Assembly: GCA_947650285.1 (NCBI GenBank)
Contig: CANTFL010001429.1
Span: 372,001-436,000, forward strand
Source of the DNA: Hyaloperonospora brassicae
Lineage: Eukaryota > Oomycota > Peronosporomycetes > Peronosporales > Peronosporaceae
Direction of reading: 5' to 3'
DNA: 64,000 bases
Shown here: positions 59,474 to 64,000 of the stretch, piece after piece
Layout: every line of letters begins with the position of its first letter
Position numbering within the stretch: the first letter of the stretch is position 1
Program-made: the position numbers and the translations under genes
Notes under the pieces: generated by a model
The model's database searches: none
What the model was told of the DNA's origin: nothing
What the model saw: the letters and a program-made list of their open reading frames with translations, nothing else

Positions 59474-61698
59474 GTTCGTATTGGTATGGATCTTGTGAAA
59501 GTTGACGACTAGATTAAGCTTGGTCCATCTTATCAGATTTTCGGTCAAGACGACGTCAAGTCAATTTTAGCGATCAGCGCTGTATCTACAGCCGCGTTAT
59601 GCCGACATGGTCGGACCAAGAATGCTAGTGTCCTAGCAAAGAGAAATTGAAGAGTTAGCTCACAAATGAACTTACAGACACCTTAAACAAAGGGTTAGTC
59701 CATATCACAGTGAAATGTTTATCGACTCGTCAACGTCGTTTGACATTACACTCTGGTCTTATACCGAGCTTATTGATCGCCATCGCGATCCACTGATATT
59801 CGTTGGAGCACATCAACGTCAGTAACTATTACCTAGTACGAATGTTAGGGTTTAATTTTTCTTCTTTCGTCAAAATCCTTAAACGTTTAGAGAGATTGAA
59901 CACGCGCGAATCAGTTCTTGGGTGCTAATAATATCTTGTTTGTATTGACGTAGCCGTTGATCTAGGTCGTTCTATACTTGCGGGAATGTATTTTGCATTG
60001 AGGCCTCGAGACGTTCATCGGGTGTAGCACATGAACCCTGCGGGGCAAAGAGCTCATATGATCTGGTTGTAATGGAGCTTTTTACTTCGTACGTGCCAAC
60101 TGCTATACTTCCACCCTCATAATGAGCCAGTATGTATAGAAGTTAGGTAGCGAGTACCCGCAGACGCTATCAAGTGTAGCAAAGCTGTCACAGCCCCATG
60201 TCAGCGGAGCATCTACGTCTCTAGTAGCGCCTTAGCTTGTTCGAATCTCGAGATGACGACTCGAGGCACTACACGTTAAAAATAACATAATAGCTTGGCC
60301 CGAAGAGTAAAATAGCTATTATAGCTGAGAGCCGACATCAATGAGCAATCGCAAAAAGTGATCGAAATATATCTAAAGCGGGTTTTACTCTTTGGCTCAA
60401 CACACAGCTGCTTCATTTTCATGATTTGTCTACGGCGATACATATCGTCGAAGTACTGCGATCTAACCAGGGTATAGTAACAACTTATCGTAATAAATTC
60501 ATGCATATACCGAATGTGTGGCTGATAGCCGTCATCCGCCTGCCTTTACGTCCTTGAAAACCCATTTAAATTTGTAGAGGTGATCTACTATCGATAGGAA
60601 ATTTACTAAAGCCAGCAAGCTGATATTTGCTAGAATGCGTTGGGCCTAATCGTCATTACCACTCAAATCGTGAACAGCAATACAAATAGTTGTAAAAATT
60701 CGACGTGTAACGCGAAACAATACAACAATAGAGGACAGAGACACAGCAGTACACTGCGACTTACTAATAATGTATTGTCATTCACTATGATAGTCAGGCT
60801 AAGGACCGTGTAGCATGTGCAGCTCGTTACATGCGTATCTAGACAAGCGAATTTTGGTGCCTTTCGAAAGTCAAGTATCATCAAACGACAGCAGAACAAA
60901 TGCAGCTACCATGTACATGTAGCCATGCTGTATTTTGATGCAGGGCCTCATTTATTGCTTCTTCCACCATTGAGAAACAGTGAGACAGAACACCAACCAA
61001 AGTAGATATACGCTTATTACCATTAGCAATTTAATAGACTTCGCATCGCGTGGCAGCGCTGCTACGATCTATATTGACAAATTATCACGATATAGGTACT
61101 CCTTCCTTTGATCGTGGTCACAGCGTTTGGCTTCGCTGTCTGCTCTTACATCGCAGGTAGTACAATGAACGAAATTGCTTCCACGTCGTAGGAATATCTC
61201 AATCTCGAGAGTTCAAGTTATCCCCAAGTGCCGTGATCACGTGGGCTGCCTCAACATCACACATGGCGTATCCCTTGCTATCATCTTGCCATTGTACTGA
61301 AGCTTCAAGCACTTATTACAAAAGTCACCAGGAATCACCATCGGCTCCCCCATAATGCTTAAGCAACCCCATTCGTCGGTACAATCGAGCATGAGCAGAG
61401 CATTTGTCCATAGAGCCAGTGTTACAGCTCTGAAACTTTCACTTGCACCGATTGCGTGCGACCATCGCGTTATTTACAATTGTGGAACTGTCGACACAAT
61501 AGCAGCAACTTGTACACATCGTATCAGACGATCCACATCTTGGATACAATTATATGTCGTCTTACAGATATGGTCTTTCTTCCCAGTGAGAAAGAGCTCT
61601 TTGTTGTACATGCGACGACACTGTGTGTTTTAACAAATTGTTACGTACCTGCTCGCTGATGCCCTCTCAAACGAACAATGGTTCCTTAAGTGTCTATG
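59474..61698. other. No gene assigned
   Basis: Mixed composition. A minus reading at about 61.6-61.2 kb is semi-coherent but full of stops, and a 92-codon plus frame (61355-61633) carries no motif. No promoter or repeat is recognised. Confidence 0.4.
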
Positions 61699-62651
61699 AC
61701 CGTCGACGACGTAGACGCTTAGGCCGGCCAGATTCCATTGGACTTGAGCAAGCAATCCATTGCGACGAACGACCGCTTTACCGTGGCGTTCTCTGGTGCT
61801 CCCTACCCACGTTGACGACGAGTTATTGGTCTGCCTGCACTGGAAGGTAGATGCCTCTTTAGTATCACTGCTGACTGGAGTACTTGAATATAGATCCTGA
61901 GCAAGGGCTTGTCCGCCATTGAGGACCACGTTGACTTTGCCAAGTAGTGTCTATTTCGCGGACGAGCGCTGCGTCCCACCGGAACACGACGACAGCAACT
62001 ACAAGGCGTGCAAAGCGGCGCTCTTAAATGCTGTAAGAGCCAATTGGTCTCGTTGTTCTCGGTTGGCGGAGAGGTCCGCAATACTAAATGCACTTAATAT
62101 GGTTTGGTACGCATAGTCTTGTTCTGGAGCGTCAAGTGTTTGCCATCGATGCCTCGCTGACCCCGCAAGCCATGGTCGAGGACTATGTCAAGATGCTGAA
62201 TGTCGTGTGGGAAAGCGATGTGAGTCGTCGATCTTCTTCTTTGATTGTTGTCGTGAAACAACTAAAGCTGCTGTTGTTCGTGGCTCCCTCGCATTGATCT
62301 AATTTTACTGAACATGGGTCCATCTGGCCACATGTGTTCGCTCTTTCCTGGCCATCCGCTGCTGGTAGAGAAGACGCTGTTTGTGGCCTCCACAAAAGAC
62401 TCGACGAAGCCACCGTCGCAGCGCATCACGCTCACCTACCCGGTCATAAACAATGCTGCCAATGTACGTGCCTCTTGTCCATTGATCGGGGTGCTTGACA
62501 AACTAATTATGACACGTCCATGCTACTTGTGTAGATTTCATTCGTCGCTACAGATACTAGAAAGGCCGAGCTGATTCTGAACATGATCGGCATTGAGAAA
62601 CAACACCTGCTCTTCCCGCCGCCAACATCAAGCATACATGAACATCTTTGA
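61699..62651 (+). pseudogene. 6-Phosphogluconolactonase-like gene copy, spliced and frame-broken
   Basis: Family: 6-phosphogluconolactonase, which hydrolyses 6-phosphogluconolactone in the oxidative pentose phosphate pathway (cytosol). Readable blocks: NDRFTVAFSGA (about 61769-61801), LSKGLSAIEDHVDFAK (61897-61944), VYFADERCVPPEHDDSNYKA (61951-62010), [40 protein letters not shown] with LFPGHPLL (62281-62364), [15 protein letters not shown], then [17 protein letters not shown]. Introns fit at 62033-62116, from 62220, and 62464-62534 (GTAAGA..ATAG, GTGAGT, GTACGT..GTAG). Lesions: TAG at about 61723, an apparent 2-bp loss at 61945, a shift after the first of these introns, and Ser for Asp in the usual MGPDGH. 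Confidence 0.8.
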
Positions 62652-62966
62652 GAGACTTCGAATGGATCATGAGAGCGACTAGGCCGTTACATCTTTCGTT
62701 CGTCCAGTACGCCTATGTCCTTACTTACATATAACAGAGCAATACAGACCGATGAAAACAGACACATTGATATGACGATTCAGTTGCAAAACATCGTTTT
62801 ATTTGATCCACGTCTTACTTTGTGGGTAAAAGGATCCCGATAAAGATCAATCTATGCTAACTGCCGGTTCGTAGCAAACACAATGCGGGCTACACAGACA
62901 CCGCTTTACGAAAGCATGAGTATCAGCCCCGTCTTACTACAGCCGTCAAGCACAAAGGCGCTACGA
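62652..62966. other. Intergenic space between convergent genes
   Basis: Lies between the 3' end of the phosphogluconolactonase copy (plus) and the 3' end of the secreted-protein gene (minus). No terminator motif or gene is recognised. Confidence 0.5.
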
Positions 62967-63650
62967 CTAGTATGTAAGTGTTAGCAACGCCTTACCAACG
63001 CTTTCAATCACAGGAAAAGGCTGAACGACCACCTCTGAGCAAGTCAAATCTGCCTTGTTTCTCGGGGGAATGTTGAAGTTGTTCGTCCTGGTCACAGTTA
63101 GTAGGTACGTGCCATCGACAGTGAAGCTGTCCGTGTGAACGTCGTAGCATACTTTGTAATTTTCTCCATCGACCTTCACAGTGAATCCTCTGTTACAAAA
63201 AGATTCCTGGTGGTGAGTACCCCACGGAATATTCATTATCTGCTGAAAGATACGATTGATATGCGGGATAGGATTGTCGCCGGATTCCGTCGCCAAACAC
63301 GGATAGCGCGATTCCCCATCCCTGACGCGTTCCCGCGTCAAACGCGCAACACCGTCGATCAGATCGTAGGCCGTCCAATACCAGACGACACCGGACGCAC
63401 CATTCGGGAGGAACTGTGAGTAGGCGTCGTAGCGTATCATCCGCCCGTTGTTGGTCAAAACAGGTCTAACCACCATGGTATAGTCGGCTTTCGGCTCAGT
63501 CGGCAGCACAACCCTGATGGAGAACATCGGCCATGTTGATGTCGACTCAGCTTGAAGAGCGCGTGTGCCAGAGTCACCTGAGAGTGCCGCATGTGCGGTC
63601 AAGAGCAACGCGGAGTAGGCGATCGTCCAGTACTGAAGAGCTGGAGCCAT
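62967..63650 (-). CDS. Secreted protein of unknown function, 227 aa
   Basis: The start is ATG 63650 (MAPALQYWTIAYSALLLTAH). The frame is open further upstream, but only from a non-ATG codon. Residues 1-22 form a classical signal peptide (hydrophobic core WTIAYSALLLTA, small residues AHAALS at the cleavage zone). GTRALQAE follows at residues 28-35; RALQ at 30-33 is RXLR-like but not RXLR, with no clear dEER. The mature part has three or four spaced Cys (YPCLAT, FCNRG, KVCYDV, DLTCSE) and a motif VVWYWTAYDLIDGVARLT. No stop, intron or frameshift is needed. I vaguely associate this type with secreted oomycete proteins of unknown role. A tandem TGACGTCA array lies about 125 bp upstream of the ATG. 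Confidence 0.8.
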   Translation of the reverse strand: MAPALQYWTIAYSALLLTAHAALSGDSGTRALQAESTSTWPMFSIRVVLPTEPKADYTMVVRPVLTNNGRMIRYDAYSQFLPNGASGVVWYWTAYDLIDGVARLTRERVRDGESRYPCLATESGDNPIPHINRIFQQIMNIPWGTHHQESFCNRGFTVKVDGENYKVCYDVHTDSFTVDGTYLLTVTRTNNFNIPPRNKADLTCSEVVVQPFPVIESVGKALLTLTY

Positions 63651-63773
63651 CTCGAACGTGGAATTGGTGCGCGGCAGCTGTAATTGAGCCACACGAGGCA
63701 AATTCGATAATGAACTAAAGTTGCATCCGATTCAAGCATTACGACTGAGGCAAGTGTATGCTAGTCAGGTCAC

Positions 63774-64000
63774 AGTCTGACGTCACCGTCTAACGTCACC
63801 GTCTAACGTCACCGCCCAACTTCACCGTCTGATATCATCCGTCTGATATCACCGTCTGACGTCACCGTCTGACGTCACCGTCGAACTTTACCCTCTGACG
63901 TCAACGTCTGACGTCACCGTCTGACGTCACTGTCTGACGTCACAGTCTGACTTCACCGTCTAAATTTAGCGTCTGACGTCACTGTCTGAGGTCACCGTCG
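63774..64000 (-). repeat. 13-bp tandem array of CRE-like palindromes upstream of the secreted-protein gene
   Basis: About 17 units of cgtctgacgtcac (one of 14 bp) run to the window end and probably beyond. Eight units contain a perfect TGACGTCA; others have TAACGTCA, TGACTTCA or TGATATCA. TGACGTCA is the consensus palindrome bound by CREB/ATF-type bZIP factors. The array starts about 124 bp before the ATG of the minus-strand gene at 63650, so it sits where its upstream promoter should be. Regulation by a bZIP factor is inference. Confidence 0.85.

Noticed and set aside
61630..61929. 99-codon minus frame over the phosphogluconolactonase start
   Set aside because: Shadow of the plus-strand gene, which has family motifs.

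Overview
This window looks like accessory, gene-poor DNA of a filamentous eukaryote. An oomycete of the Peronosporales is most likely, but that is inference. It rests on the decayed Ty3/gypsy lineages (one with an integrase CVDCETGKGRP-type zinc finger, one chromodomain-bearing), LTRs that begin TGTAACG, short GT..AG introns, and a secreted protein with an RXLR-like string just after its signal peptide. No rRNA, tRNA, CRISPR array or bacterial operon was seen.

Layout. 1-12.5 kb is AT-rich and almost gene-free, apart from a long cryptic trinucleotide repeat at 6.57-6.96 kb. 12.6-35.7 kb is a graveyard of mobile elements framed by an almost identical inverted repeat of about 1 kb (13477-14472 and 34634-35630). 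Between the arms lie two head-to-tail minus-strand Ty3/gypsy relics, A (22.5-17.6 kb) and B (34.9-27.3 kb). They are separated by a plus-strand hAT transposase relic with recognisable introns (24.7-26.9 kb). Next to the left arm is a decayed LTR edge plus a fragment of an antisense gene.

37.0-47.2 kb is a three-level nest. A TA-flanked TIR element of about 2.2 kb (37030-47235) was hit by a solo-type LTR of about 440 bp (38704-46732). That LTR was hit in turn by a complete 7.6-kb chromovirus (38842-46426) with matching 473-bp LTRs and an AGTCT target duplication. The chromovirus gag-pol is broken by stops and frameshifts, yet it carries an uninterrupted 450-codon ORF on the opposite strand, between pol and the 3' LTR. 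A fragment homologous to that antisense ORF sits at 14.8-15.06 kb beside a decayed LTR edge in the same relative position. I regard this as the best candidate for an undescribed system: a conserved antisense accessory gene of an oomycete LTR retrotransposon.

47.2-59 kb is again AT-rich with nothing I recognise. 59.1-63.7 kb returns to host-like sequence: an unidentified open frame, a spliced but frame-broken 6-phosphogluconolactonase copy, and an intact secreted-protein gene on the minus strand. Upstream of that gene a 13-bp tandem array (63774-64000) is built around the palindrome TGACGTCA, the consensus bZIP/CRE site.

Many open frames here begin at non-ATG codons or are fragments, so only a few entries are called as intact genes: the antisense ORF, the secreted protein, and with lower confidence the 179-codon ORF.
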